Shown here piece after piece: positions 11,345-20,697 of a stretch of DNA of 47,034 nt (positions within the stretch are counted from its first letter, which is position 1; each line of letters opens with the position of its first letter). Origin of the DNA: Perkinsus olseni (Eukaryota; Perkinsozoa; Perkinsida; Perkinsidae); contig JABANP010000421.1 of NCBI GenBank assembly GCA_013115135.1, forward strand, positions 1 through 47,034, in the 5' to 3' direction. A model generated the notes under the pieces. The model did not search any database, had not been told where the DNA came from, and was given only the letters and a program-made list of their open reading frames with translations. The position numbers were made by a program, and so were the translations under genes.

Positions 11345-11735
11345 GTTTTGATACAATATGCGCTTAGCCTTTCTTTAGTTGAATTGTCGAAATTCATAGT
11401 CAATTTTTGTTAGTCTGCTGGGAATGGTAAAATTTAAGCCGAATTTCATTGTAGTTTCCGAACCACCTCGACAAATAGAATTAGAATACTATCACGTAGT
11501 GGGAGAATCAATTAGTTCAAACGCATGTATTCTTGTCAGAGATGAGCACTTCAGGGATTTTTCAGCTCGGACTACTGAGAACAACCTAAGTGTAGTACAG
11601 TACAGGCTATAGTTATAGCCGCTTTCGACGTCAACCAAGAGTGCAACTCTGATAATAGTTTGCAACCAGCTGGCAGTCGAGAGAATGTATCTGTTGTAGT
11701 AGGTGACAGCAACGGTTCTAGTTTCTTATGATTCT
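11345..11735 (+). pseudogene. Truncated LINE endonuclease, joined to element A
   Basis: The plus-strand frame begins MRLAFL and continues with LNCRNS, SIFVSLLGMVKF and SEPPRQIELEYYHVV, the N-terminal part of an apurinic-type LINE endonuclease. It matches LINE-1 at 23029-23405 but has extra stops. At 11735 it switches abruptly to sequence shared with 30941-31035. Elements A and B have the same retroelement-LINE junction. Confidence 0.75.
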
Positions 11736-11741
11736 GATGCC

Positions 11742-11828
11742 TCGTTGAACACTCCAATCCCTTCCTTTTCCCTGTGAACTGTAGGCGTTCCCGCGCCGCG
11801 GTCTTCTTGTACATATGCCGTCTGACCC
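11742..11828 (-). repeat. Copy of tyrosine-recombinase element flank
   Basis: These bases match 30941-31032, the region upstream of the tyrosine recombinase frame, in the same orientation. The match continues into the neighbouring foldback element (11829 on and 31033 on). The two foldback copies therefore share their left flank as well as their sequence. Confidence 0.7.
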
Positions 11829-11840
11829 CGGGGAACCTCC

Positions 11841-12130
11841 ATTCATACATCGCTGTTTCATACATTGTAGGTTTCATCCACGATTGTTGCATTCATGGTA
11901 GGGTTCATCCTGCTTGTTTCGTCCATGTTACTTCCGTCCATCCGCTTTCATACACACCTCTTTCGTCCACGGGTCTCACGTACATGATTCTTTCATCCGC
12001 GCCGTTTCGTCCAATCATGCTCTAACTCCGCTTCTTTCGTCCAGGGTTTTTCGTCCGGGGTTTTTCGTCCAGGGCTTTTCGTACAAGCCTTTCGTACACC
12101 TGCGTTTCGCCCACGCTACTTTTGGACACA
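11841..12130 (+). repeat. 15-bp array, left arm of FB-i
   Basis: About 19 units of mostly 14-16 bases, each with a fairly fixed nine-base core TTTCGTCCA or TTTCGTACA and a variable six-base tail. The inner border carries an imperfect palindrome (ACATGTGAGGCCGCGGC, about 12124-12150), which appears perfect in FB-ii. Confidence 0.8.
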
Positions 12131-12179
12131 TGTGAGGCCGCGGCGAATGTCCAACGCTTCCGCCTCTGCCACTTCTTCC

Positions 12180-12245
12180 CCTGCCAGGATTCGAGCGCGC
12201 GGCCATGGTCATACAAGCCAAGAGCTCTACCAATTCCGCTATTAC
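12180..12245 (-). other. tRNA-like segment in FB-i
   Basis: On the minus strand it shows AATTGGTAGAGC, like a tRNA D arm or A box, and GCTCGAATCC, like a T arm or B box, about 45 bases apart. The anticodon stem does not pair properly. I read it as a tRNA-derived Pol III-like relic and not a working tRNA gene. The same segment occurs in FB-ii (31392-31460). Confidence 0.45.
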
Positions 12246-12795
12246 CATCACCGTTTATGTGCTTAGTATCGCCCCGCTATATATACTGGTGAATGACCGG
12301 CGTTGACGATTCAGCACTCCCCCTCATCGGGTAGACTCCGTGGTGATCCCAGTGCCTGAGGTTCCAAGCATGAATGGAACCATTGGCTCCGAGCAAAGTT
12401 GAGTAGTTGGGCATCGGATGGGCGGTATTTTGTCGGTTTTTGATGTGTGTCTTATGGGTGAGTAGGTTAAAAGTTCATGCTCGTATCCGCGAGGCCGTGG
12501 GTTCTTTTCCTCCGGTAAACATTTGCGTGTCGTCAGCTTCATATGTACGATCCGCTATTGGACGGAAGTTTTTTTCCAAAAGATCGTGGCCGAATAGATC
12601 ACCACGAGCATATCTTTGAGTCAACCGCCCATGGACGAAACGATCGTGCACGAAACCGGTTATGGATGAAAAAATGTTGACCCAAACAGGCACTTTTTCG
12701 ATGTCCGAAAAGATTGTGGGCGAACCGAAATTTGTACGAAACAATCTTGGATCGGAGCTGCAGTGGACCAATGGATCATGGACGAATCGCGGTAC

Positions 12796-13749
12796 CTGCC
12801 TTTGCTGCCTTTGGCCAGGCTGCCTTTGAAGCCTAACCCTTTCGAGGTTTCTCGGCTCCCGGGAGGTCGTTAGGTTGCCGAGCCCTTTGAACCGCTCTCG
12901 TCGTACGCTGCAGGCGTTTACGGCGGTCCACTGCTTGCTGAAATCTTTTATGATTCTCACCCATTCACACCAAAAGACGAAATTGAGGGGGAGTACCGTG
13001 GGGGAGTTCCCCCGTCACCTATTTGACCCTATTGGATTCCTTTGCGCGTTGTGTTCCGCCGCGGGTTGAAGCACTGTACGCCAATGTTTGTATGCGTTAC
13101 GTGTATGGGACTTGCTCACTGCGGCTTTCGTGGGTCTGCCGGATAGCACTCGCCCCTCACTAGTAGCGCAACAAAACCTCCCGGGAAACTTAACTACCAC
13201 GCACTACGTCACACAGATGTCTACCATGTTGGCCAATCGCGCCTCTAACCAGAGCCAACCGATAACTTTTGAGCCAACTTCACTGCTACTTCTTAGGAGC
13301 TTAAGGACGAGTACCCCCTGAGGCCGTGGTAGATTCGCCGCCCTGCTGACCTCCGTTATACAGCCGGACGGCTGTTAAACCCCTCTCCTTTGCCATCGCC
13401 CTTCTGCTAAGCTTTCCCCCTTCCCTTCTGGAAACCAAGGCTAGCCATTTCGGTGAGCGGCCTTGCAAAGAAACAAGGGCGCGGTGTGTTCTTGCGAGTA
13501 ACACTTCCATAGGCTCACTCCAGTCGCTGCGATGCCCGGCACGCCCTGAACTCCTTGTCTGCTTCAATGGCCCTCGTGGGGGCTTTGGATGCCAGCTGAC
13601 CCATTTCGCACTGATAAGCTAATAAGGTGAAGACCTTCTTGGCGCCCTCCGAATCCAACAGCGAGAGGCAAACAATATACCTCGAAAACCGCGACATCCA
13701 CAGACCCGCAAGTTCGCCCTCATTGGCGAACATCCCCTCGCGGCCGTAC
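12796..13749. other. Region with weak coding remnants
   Basis: Three copies of CTGCCTTTG follow FB-i directly (12796-12830). On the plus strand, frames 12875-13069 and 13088-13321 are in the same frame, separated by one stop; they have coding-like composition (LLTAAFVGLPDSTRPSLVAQ) but no domain I recognise. On the minus strand, 13515-13749 reads like a gag fragment (FANEGELAGLWMSRFSRYIV, then FTLLAYQCEMGQLASKAP). No function can be assigned. Confidence 0.35.
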
Positions 13750-14121
13750 GGGTGTATCACGACTCGTACACCGAAAACTCGAACACTTTCATTTCGTACA
13801 CGACTCGTACACTGAATGCTCGGTCGCCCCTTAGATCCGTACACCGTCATCCCGTACACTTAAAACTCGTACACATAATACTCGTACACATGAAACTCAT
13901 ACACGTAAAACTCATTGTGCCATGACTGAGGCTCAACAAGGGATGAGGGTGTTGTAACAGCTCACACAAGAGCGTAATCCATGGTGGAATCGCACAAGAG
14001 GACGTTCGCACGTAGAGGATCGAGTAAGAGAGCAAGTGACCAATAAATAGCGGATGATCACAAACGGTTTGTTGTGTTGAAGTAAATAACACGTAGAGTG
14101 AAAGTATACAACGGATACTTA

Positions 14122-14515
14122 TCATCGATGAGGGGTTAGCGATAGGCAGGTGTTAGTCCGTGTCGTAATCGTCGTGAATGGGCACAGGAAGAGTGTCATA
14201 AGCGTTGTCTTCACAGTAGCCATAGGGTCCGTGGGTTGAGTGGGGAAAGGCCGTAGTGGGACAAGGCGAGAGACCGGTATGACGGCTGCAAGGAGTAGCA
14301 CCGGGGTCGAGTGCCAGAGTAGTAGAGTTGTTGCCGATATGTCGATGAAGATGGAGCGCAGCAGCGTGAGGAGTGAGAGAGTGGGAGCAACAACTGTCAA
14401 TCACGAGGCGAAAGGAACCGAAGGCTGGAGACCGTACGGTGCAAGCAACAGGTGAGGGAGCGGCATGGGCGGAGTCGGCAACGCAAGCTGTGGTGTTAGG
14501 GGAAGGCGTAGTAGA
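14122..14515 (-). pseudogene. R2 protease-like fragment
   Basis: The minus-strand frame downstream of the MULE insertion reads VRSPAFGSFRLVIDSCCSHSL. The D-S-x-C-S-H pattern resembles the active-site loop of copia-type proteases (usually DSGCS/A), with Cys in place of the Gly. The frame ends in a Tyr/Asp tail (HDDYDTD) at about 14153. It is out of frame with the R2 gag-like part when the MULE is removed, so one more frameshift must be assumed. Confidence 0.4.
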
Positions 14516-14890
14516 GGGTGTACCGCGATTCGTCCATGATCGATTGGTCCACTGCAGCTTCGATCCAAGATTGTTCCGTACAAATTTCGGTTCATTCATG
14601 ATCTTTTCGTACATTGAAAAAGTGTATGTTTCAGTCACGTTTTTTCCATCCATAACCGGTTTCGTACACGATCATTTCGTCCATGGGCGGTTGATCCAAA
14701 GATATGCTCATTGTGATCTATTCGTCCACGATCTTTTCGAAAAAAATTCATTCGTCCAATGGCGTTTCGTACATCTCAATTACATCCACGTGTTTTTGGT
14801 CATGAGTCATTGATACATGAGTGAATTGTCCAAGGTTCTTTCATACATTTCAACTTCATTCAGAAAATATCTTATTGATTTTTTCGCACA
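14516..14890 (+). repeat. 15-bp array, left arm of the MULE
   Basis: About 22 units with cores such as TTCGTCCATG, TTCGTACACG and TTCATACATT, spaced 15 bases in most steps with some 13-16-base steps. This arm is more diverged than those of the smaller copies. It corresponds to the right-hand ends of FB-i and FB-ii. Confidence 0.8.
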
Positions 14891-15082
14891 CGACCGGTTA
14901 GTACAGTGGCGGTTGGTACACCTGTATACCTGAATTCGGTAATTAGCCACGTCAGTGGGTCTTTGGGAACCGCTCCTATACTGATAACAACACAACATTT
15001 AATGTTGAACATTATTACCACTCACTAACATTATCGAAACGACAGCTATATTTTGGGCACAGCGCAGTTACGCAGACGATCA

Positions 15083-15454
15083 TCACTCAGACACTGCAGC
15101 TTTTGATGTGGAATTACGGGCACGAGTAATTACTGAAGCGAAAAGTTTTAAGTAGGACAGATAGTCAACATAAGAAAGTTCTTCAGTAACATTGTGAAAA
15201 GCAGCACGGCTGAGCCTCTCCAACTCGTTCTCACAACTTCTCCTGCGGGCAGACTGGCCCCTCGTATGATCACCGTTATTAACTCTCTTGATCTTCAACA
15301 ATATCTGATTCTGGAACCGCAAAACATGATAAATCCGAGGATACTTCTTGCGAATCGACGCATTCAAACGAGAATGAAATGATTCACATAGATTGGAAGT
15401 TCTGTCACGATTACCATCGCCTTGATAATGACACCAAATAGACGGGTCAAATCG
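15083..15454 (-). pseudogene. MULE transposase C-terminal segment, frameshifted
   Basis: Read on the minus strand, this continues the transposase after the break at 15460-15487: RFDPSIWCHYQGDGNRDRTS, then NLCESFHSRLNASIRKKYP, a conserved MULE C-terminal pattern with the R-T-x-N and E-x-F-H residues. It ends at a stop at 15083 after KAAVSE. It is separated from the main exon by a stop and a 13-G homopolymer, so this copy is probably broken, or the G run is slippage-prone. Confidence 0.7.
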
Positions 15455-15459
15455 GGGGA

Positions 15460-15472
15460 GGGGGGGGGGGGG
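15460..15472 (+). repeat. G13 homopolymer in the MULE gene
   Basis: Thirteen consecutive G on the plus strand (C on the coding strand), preceded by AGGGGG-type sequence (GGGGG at 15454-15458). It lies exactly where the transposase reading frame changes. Confidence 0.9.
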
Positions 15473-15486
15473 TTGAACTTTTTACC

Positions 15487-17080
15487 TTAAACAACGCCGA
15501 GATAGGTCTTACGAAAATAAGCGATAAAACGATCCAAGCCAGGCTTATAGTTATCCTTCATTGCAGCACGGACTGTTTGATACTCAATTTCTATCGCTGC
15601 CCATGCCTTTGGAATATGGTGGATCGGCACCAAGGGTAGGCCCCTCATAGAGTTGAGGAGGTCACGGAGACCATTTGTATTTCGGGCATGATGCTGCTTC
15701 AGACCACATCTCTCTACCAAGTAGCTGTGTATATTTTTTTTCAGATGAAAAAAACAGCACCGCACGAGAGTTGACTGAAAAAGGAGCTTCCACGCTTTGA
15801 GCATGGAAGATTCGAAATCAAATATTGCAACAGTCGGTTTAAAGTGGTAGCCAAGGGTAGCAATTCTTTGGCGCAACAGGAAAAGGAAACGATGATAAGA
15901 CGTGTAGCTTTTATCTGGCAGAAAGGCATGTAAGACTGGAATGCTGAACGACGCTGCTTTATCCTTGACGAAGAAAGTATAAATCTGCTTATACAATCCA
16001 TTACGAGCAGGAGCAGAGCGAAAAGTTCCATCGCCATATACGACGTCAGCGTCGCAAAAAAGCTTCAGTGATGACACCGAACCGAGAACGATCAGCCGAT
16101 CCTCACGGCAACCTTTTGGGGCGTCATCAATGAGAATGAATGACTCGCCACGGCATGTAGAGAGCCGAGGTAGATCAATATCCGCCCTCGTCTTCGGATT
16201 GGGGGGTAAAGCCTTGGATCGTGCTCGTTGAATAACGTGTCGGAAGGACTCTTGACCTTCGACTTCCTCGAGGTAATCTGGATCAACGTCGTCGAGCGCT
16301 CTCTCATAGATTTCCCTGTTTTCAAGCTCCGGCTGCTCAGTGGCTATCTCTTTGACACGTGTGGCAAGAAATGCGCCCCAACCGTTGTCACTGAAGTAAA
16401 TGAAAGCACATCACGGCCATAGTAAGGCGCACCGGTAGTACCTCAAAGGGGGAGCATGATTATGATCTTTCAGAGTATCAAACAGAGGCGCATCATACAG
16501 AGTGTAGATGGAGGCATTACACTCTTTCACTGAGCACACGTAACGAACCTGATGACAAAGAAGTTAGCGAATAACGTGTAGTGAACGCAGCGCGATTACT
16601 CGACATCCGTCCTTTGTGGTGGGTCTTTTCCGATGTAAACGGTAGCTCGATACCACTAGTAGAGGTTTACCACGTTTACTCCTCTGCCAGGACCACTGGG
16701 GTTCACCATACGAAGCGGCTGATTCCTGGTCGCTCCCTGGGTCTGAAGGAGAATAATCCTGAGCGGAGCAGATAACGATTACTACCCTCATCGGATGACT
16801 CATCTGAGGAGTCTGACGTTTCGGGAATGGAGCTATCGATGTGAGATTCATTGTCGACCGACTCTTCTTCGCTGTGACTGTCGTCAGCGTCGTAATCTTG
16901 CGTGGTAGGTGGTGTCTTGAAAGAGGGTGAGACTGGGGAGCCAGATATGCGTGGGCGCTTCGATGGGGGCTCAGGAAACATCGGAGATGAAAGAAACGTA
17001 CCGCGACTAAGGCACGAAAGAGAAGAAAGGCTCAAAGTTGAAAGATTTTCGCAGAAGGACGCCGTCACGGCGTCATACAT
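15487..17080 (-). CDS. MULE transposase with FLYWCH zinc finger (spliced)
   Basis: Proposed exons: 17080-16786, 16742-16600, 16548-16442, 16390-15487. Introns are 43, 51 and 51 bp, all GT-AG and frame-preserving. Exon 1 starts MYDAVTASFCENL at the inner edge of the right arm and holds a basic PPSKRPRIS motif (likely nuclear localisation) and an Asp/Ser/Glu-rich stretch. Exons 2-3 form a FLYWCH finger: QRSKRGKPLLVVSSYRLH, then YVCSVKECNASIYTL and KDHNHAPP. Exon 4 is the MULE domain: DGTFRSAP with the first catalytic Asp, VAIFDFESSMLKAW with the second, then CCFFHLKKNIHSYL. The enzyme would cut and paste the element in the nucleus. Exon 4 ends in TAA before the conserved tail, so this copy may be inactive. 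Confidence 0.8.
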
Positions 17081-17089
17081 GTCTAAAAG

Positions 17090-17351
17090 TAGCGTGGACG
17101 AAACGTACGTGTACGAAAGGCTTGTACGAAAAGCCCTGGAAGAAAGAAGCGGAGTTAGAGCATGATTGGACGAAACGGCGTGGACGAAAGAATCATGTAC
17201 GTAAGACCCGTGGACGAAAGAGGTGTGTATGAAAGAAGATGGACGGAAGTAACATGGACGAAACAAGCAGGATGAACCCTACCATGGATGAAACAATCGT
17301 GGACGAAACCTACAATGTATGAAACAGCGATGTATGAATGGAGGTTCCCCG
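17090..17351 (-). repeat. 15-bp array, right arm of the MULE
   Basis: About 16 units with core TGGACGAAA or TGTATGAAA, in inverted orientation to the left arm. In one frame the units read VDERx or VYERx. The inner border carries GACGCCG-TCA-CGGCGTC (17058-17074), next to the proposed transposase start codon. Confidence 0.8.
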
Positions 17352-17763
17352 GTAGTAGAAGGTGGAGGGCTGGAGCTGGTAGGATTCTGCTTGTGGAGAT
17401 AGGGTGTGATGGTTCGGTCATCAGTGCGGGCCGCACTGATGACCGCACTGTGCGGCCACGGTAAGCGGCAAGGAACGTTGTGGGAGTGTTGGCAGGGACG
17501 TGGTCAGTGCCAGAGAGGCTGAGGTCGTCGGTGATGAGGAGATTCGGGTTCTGTGCGCCCACGGAGGCAAGCAAGGGGGCCTGGGAGGGGCGGGAGAGAG
17601 AAGTAGTACTTGAGGTTGAAGTACAAAAGGGCTTGCAGTGAAGCTGAAAGAGTCGACGCATCGCCGCTTTTGTAGCAGGCGAGGCGTCTCGATCTCGGAG
17701 GTGCTCGTCCAAGTCAACAGGGGTCAAGTAGTGTAGAGCGTAATCCATGGTGGAATCGCACAA
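17352..17763 (-). pseudogene. R2 gag-like fragment
   Basis: The minus-strand frame starts MCDSTMDYALHYLTPVDLDE and runs about 135 residues up to the MULE insertion site at PALHLLL. Composition (Ser/Thr/Pro-rich after a short helical start) fits a retroelement gag N terminus, but no domain is diagnostic. The start lies within the terminal direct repeat. Confidence 0.4.
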
Positions 17764-17989
17764 GAGGGTTAGAGGATCGAGTAAGAGAGCAAGTGACCAA
17801 GGTATTGGTCAACACTCATACACATAAAACTCGTACACCGTCGACTCGTACACCAGCACGACTCGTACACTATGCTGCATGAGTCGCATATTTGGGCCGC
17901 GCGCTGAGAGCAACGGCGGAGCGAAGGAAATAATATGTCTATAGAGAGCGAATTGTTTGCGCCACTCTGTGAGTAAGTCTCTAGTAGTG

Positions 17990-18060
17990 TAAGTGGGATA
18001 GGTAACGGGTTACCAATCCGAAGGTCGCGGATTCGATCCTATGTACAGGCCCGGCACTAC
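17990..18060 (+). other. tRNA-like segment in FB-B
   Basis: The plus strand shows GGATAGGTAACGGG, then a possible anticodon hairpin CGGG-TTACCAA-TCCG (four pairs, seven-base loop), then GCGGATTCGATCC, a near B box one base short. The equivalent segment at 35395-35455 keeps GGTTCGAACC. It is probably tRNA-derived; a working tRNA is unlikely. Confidence 0.4.
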
Positions 18061-18095
18061 AGGGAGGAGATAATTAGTCAAGTAGAGCCGGCGCT

Positions 18096-18148
18096 AAAAT
18101 TGTTTAGGCAAGTCGCGGAGCCGCTCCGCGACTTGCCTAAAAAATTTT
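18096..18148. repeat. Palindrome P1 (26-bp arms)
   Basis: A near-perfect inverted repeat centred on one unpaired C, with inner arm sequence GGCAAGTCGCGGAGC and AT-rich outer parts. One mismatch lies in the left arm (aattGttt against aaattttt). The same palindrome occurs at 35523-35583 and 37482-37538. Confidence 0.9.
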
Positions 18149-18159
18149 CGATTGTCCTA

Positions 18160-18773
18160 GACGGATCCTCCTTGTCGAGAAGCATGGGTCTGAGATGGCC
18201 TCGGAGGCCCCTATGAGGCCGTTCGACCCATCCTGCTAGGCTCGACGATGCCGCTGGAAAGTACTTCAGACGGATTTGTCGCTTGGCCGCCCAGCTCCGA
18301 AACGTGTCGGCAGCTATGAAGTTGGATCCTTGATCCACTATCAACACCCGTGGGATCACGGTGTTATAGAATAAGCGATCAAGTGATTCCGCAGCTTGTT
18401 GCCCAGAGAATCCAGTGATAGGCACTGCTCTCAGCCATTTCGTGGAAATGCACGTAGCACTTATGATCCCGACGAAACGGCAGCCCTCCTCTTGGAGAGG
18501 TGGCAGATACATCACATCTATGCCAACCAATTCTCCTGGGTTGAGATGACTACGCCATTTCACTACTGATGCTGCCCTTCGCCAGGTTCTGTTGGCTCTG
18601 GCTCTCTGGCAGCACTCGCACTCGGCGACAACTTTCGCGCAGACTTTGTGCATGCGTTTCCACCAATAGTTTCTCTTCACTACGTTAGTAGTGCGCACTC
18701 CGCCAGGATGGGCAGCTCCTCTGTGTGCCTCAGTGGCAGTTGGGTGCGAGTTTGCAAGGAAGCAGCAGTGCAA
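18160..18773 (-). pseudogene. Element B integrase, truncated
   Basis: Contains the HHCC region (HPGGVRTTNVVKRNYWWKRM, then CECCQRARANR) and a complete core triad: VGIDVMYLPPLQEEG with the first Asp, LIVDQGSNFIAAD with the second, and GWVERPHRGL with the Glu. After LDKEDPS the frame runs into the foldback palindrome, so the C-terminal domain seen in copy A (6054-6860) is lost. Confidence 0.8.
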
Positions 18774-19434
18774 GGAATAACCACTGGATGTGTTGCTGTT
18801 GCTTCATTTTCTTGGACGAACACTGGGGACCTACGACGGATAAGATCGTTATCATCAATGAAGAAATCTCGACCCCATTTAGGGGCGTCGTTCCTGCCGA
18901 TCACTTCTCTGGTGCGCGAGCACCAGTTGTCATTCAGCTGCAACTGTAGTAGATCAGCAGTGATGATGGGGCAGCAAGCGGCTCTGCCGGCTCGCTCACA
19001 AGTAGGCTGCTCCAATGGAACCAACGGGGAATCATTTGAATCGAACAAGTCTGAGTCATCACAATCCCTGGATTTCTTTCCTTTGGGATCGAAGGTAAGA
19101 GAGGATGGATCCACAGCTTTCGCTTCTAGCCAATGTCGAAGCCCATCCAGCTCTGGTGGTTGAAGATATTGTTTGTAATTCTCTGGTCTGGATTCTGAGG
19201 GATTCACGGTTCCTGGGATATGCTGTATCTTAGTTTCATTTTTCGTCAGACTTTGTTCAATGACTTTTATACGACGACGTTCTGCCGCCGATAGTCCCTT
19301 GTAAATCCTATCACCACCTCGGAGGCGATGTATCAGGATCTCCGAGTCGGTGTAGAATCCTGTTACAATCGTTGCGTCTCTGCTGACTCATCTTTCGGAA
19401 AAGCAGAGAGCAACTTTTCTAGTGTGATCGTTGC
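18680..19434 (-). pseudogene. Element B RNase H to integrase linker
   Basis: After the stop at about 19438 the sequence continues with QATITLEKLLSAFP; it then shifts frame through a 7-bp loss relative to copy A. The frame 18680-19207 reads NPSESRPENYKQYLQPPELD and then a 130-residue linker into the integrase. About 140 bp of this linker is missing from copy A. Confidence 0.6.
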
Positions 19435-20697
19435 CTAGTATGCTGCCTCTGTTTGTTTTCGTGGGATGGTCTGATCTGACCCCGCTTTAAACAGACCACT
19501 CCTGCCGTAGACAAGGTGGAGATTGACGTCTCGGATCTCTGCGGACCAACAAGTTGTGCTCACGACGAACACTTGCAGCAGAGCTTGAGGGTTGTGCCAG
19601 CCTGGCCTGGTGTACGCATTGCACGTACGCGCGTCTAGGCAGAGACGGCATTCTGTATGCCGTGTGGCAGAGTACACTGGGACTAGAGAAATGTAGTGAC
19701 GATCCTGTAGTAGAGGATCAGAGTCATCTGGAGGGTATCTTGGCAATTCTTTCGGGAGTTCTTCAGCGAATCCTTGCTGAACAAGCTGATCAACCTGTGA
19801 GTGAAACATCCGCAACTTTTCGGGTGAAGCTTCCAGCCTTTGTCTCAGAGCTCGGTCTCTGTGCCAAGCCTGTGCAAACGACCTTGGTGGTCGTGTGCTG
19901 TCTTCCCAAGGTATCTGCACTTGGACTCTCCCTCTGGGCGCGCTCTCGTCTGGCGGCCCCATGGATACGGCTAGTGGTGCATCTGATGCTACTCCTTGTG
20001 TTCTCGGAACACTGTTCCGCACGATCTTGCTGTGTGTCTGTGATCGATTTGGAGAGAATCTGCCAGATAGTTCATCTACCAAGGTTTGTGGAGGGGCCAT
20101 TGTAATGACATTCATGATCGCACGACTCGTGTGCATGCCCGGAGCATATACGGCTGATGACGAAGGAAGGAGACTTTTATCTTGGCCAACGTAAAGTCTA
20201 TCCCCACTCTGAGATATGATCCACACCGCGCCTCGTTCGCGCAGTGTCTTCATGCTCAAGACAGCAGAGCATTGACTGAGAGTTTCGAGTATCCCCCATT
20301 CAACGGGAAGATAAGTGCCATCTTCAAGGTAACAATTCTTCGATCTGGCTCGACCTATAAGTGTGCTAACGCCTCCGTTACTGAATTCGACAGGCATCCC
20401 TTTGCCCTGAGGCGAATCCTGATCAATGATGCCTGCTTCCCTCGGCTCGTCATACTTTTGGCGAGAGAGGAATGATTCGCTGCTCCCTGAGTCTATCATG
20501 GCCCGAAGCCTGATTTCCCCGGAGCCGGGACTCCGGAATATTAGGGTAACGTAGCGAATGCCAGCTGTCTGATCATTCGGTAACGAGACTGCCAGAGATT
20601 GTCCGGCGTCCTTGTCCGTTGCTTGTGCTTTGGTGTCTTGTGCTTTACCATCAGGTGTTGTCTTATCATTTGATGTGCTGTCTGAGCGCCCCATCAT
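19435..20697 (-). pseudogene. Element B protease and RT fingers
   Basis: A 420-residue frame. The retropepsin loop is intact here: RLRAMIDSGSSESFLSRQ. It is followed by the conserved RSKNCYLEDGTYLPVEWGILE, then the RT leader PWEDSTRPPRSFAQAWHRDRAL and RT fingers (VPVYSATRHTECRLCLDART). The palm is missing, and RNase H starts directly (STTCWSAEIRDV) until the stop at TEAAY. Compare copy A, where the protease Asp is lost. Confidence 0.75.

Larger units (their letters stand above)
11829..12795 (+). mobile_element. Foldback element FB-i (non-autonomous, MULE-related)
   Basis: The left terminus is CGGGGAACCTCC, followed by an array of 15-bp units with core TTTCGTCCA (about 11841-12130). A core of about 400 bp contains a tRNA-like segment. 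A right array in inverted orientation (core TGGACGAAA, about 12540-12790) ends at GCGGTAC. Termini and units match the MULE at 14516-17351. The last few terminal bases (ACCC) are missing on the right, so the copy is slightly truncated. No target duplication is visible. Confidence 0.75.
14516..17351 (-). mobile_element. Autonomous-type MULE with 15-bp-array inverted ends
   Basis: The left terminus is GGGTGTACCGCGATTCG; the right terminus, read inwards, is CGGGGAACCTCCATTC. The ends are flanked by the perfect 8-bp duplication GTAGTAGA (14508-14515 and 17352-17359). The left arm (14516-14890) has 15-bp units in TTCGTCCA orientation; the right arm (about 17090-17351) has the inverted units TGGACGAAA. 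Between them lies a spliced transposase gene with a FLYWCH zinc finger and a MULE domain. Target size and transposase type fit Mutator-like elements, and the arm architecture resembles foldback elements. Confidence 0.88.
13916..17814 (-). mobile_element. LTR-type retroelement R2 inserted in FB-B
   Basis: The insertion begins TGTGCC and ends TCAACA, the usual TG...CA ends, and is flanked by the perfect 5-bp duplication CTCAT (13911-13915 and 17815-17819). Direct repeats of about 65-75 bp lie near both ends (about 13970-14042 and 17737-17801; shared motif gagcgtaatccatggtgga), as expected for partial LTRs, although the outermost parts differ. Internal minus-strand frames look like gag followed by an aspartic-protease-like segment. 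The MULE is inserted in the middle. Confidence 0.65.
13750..18148 (+). mobile_element. Foldback element FB-B, split by a nested insertion
   Basis: The outer left array (13750-13915) starts GGGTGTATCACGACTCG, the same terminus as the element at 35008. It is interrupted by an insertion (13916-17814) and resumes at 17820-17880. A core follows, with the motif gagtcgcatatttgggccgcgcgctg, a tRNA-like segment and a large palindrome (18096-18148), collinear with 35225-35583. The right array is missing, because element B begins at about 18155. Joining 13915 to 17820 gives the unit ACTCATACACATAAA, exactly 15 bases. Confidence 0.8.

Noticed and set aside
11841..12130. CRISPR array
   Set aside because: The repeat core is only nine bases with six-base variable parts, both arms are inverted copies, and they end at transposon termini with target duplications. 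It is a eukaryotic foldback arm.
11829..12795. Target duplication for FB-i
   Set aside because: The right terminus is short by four bases and the flanks show no 8-bp match.
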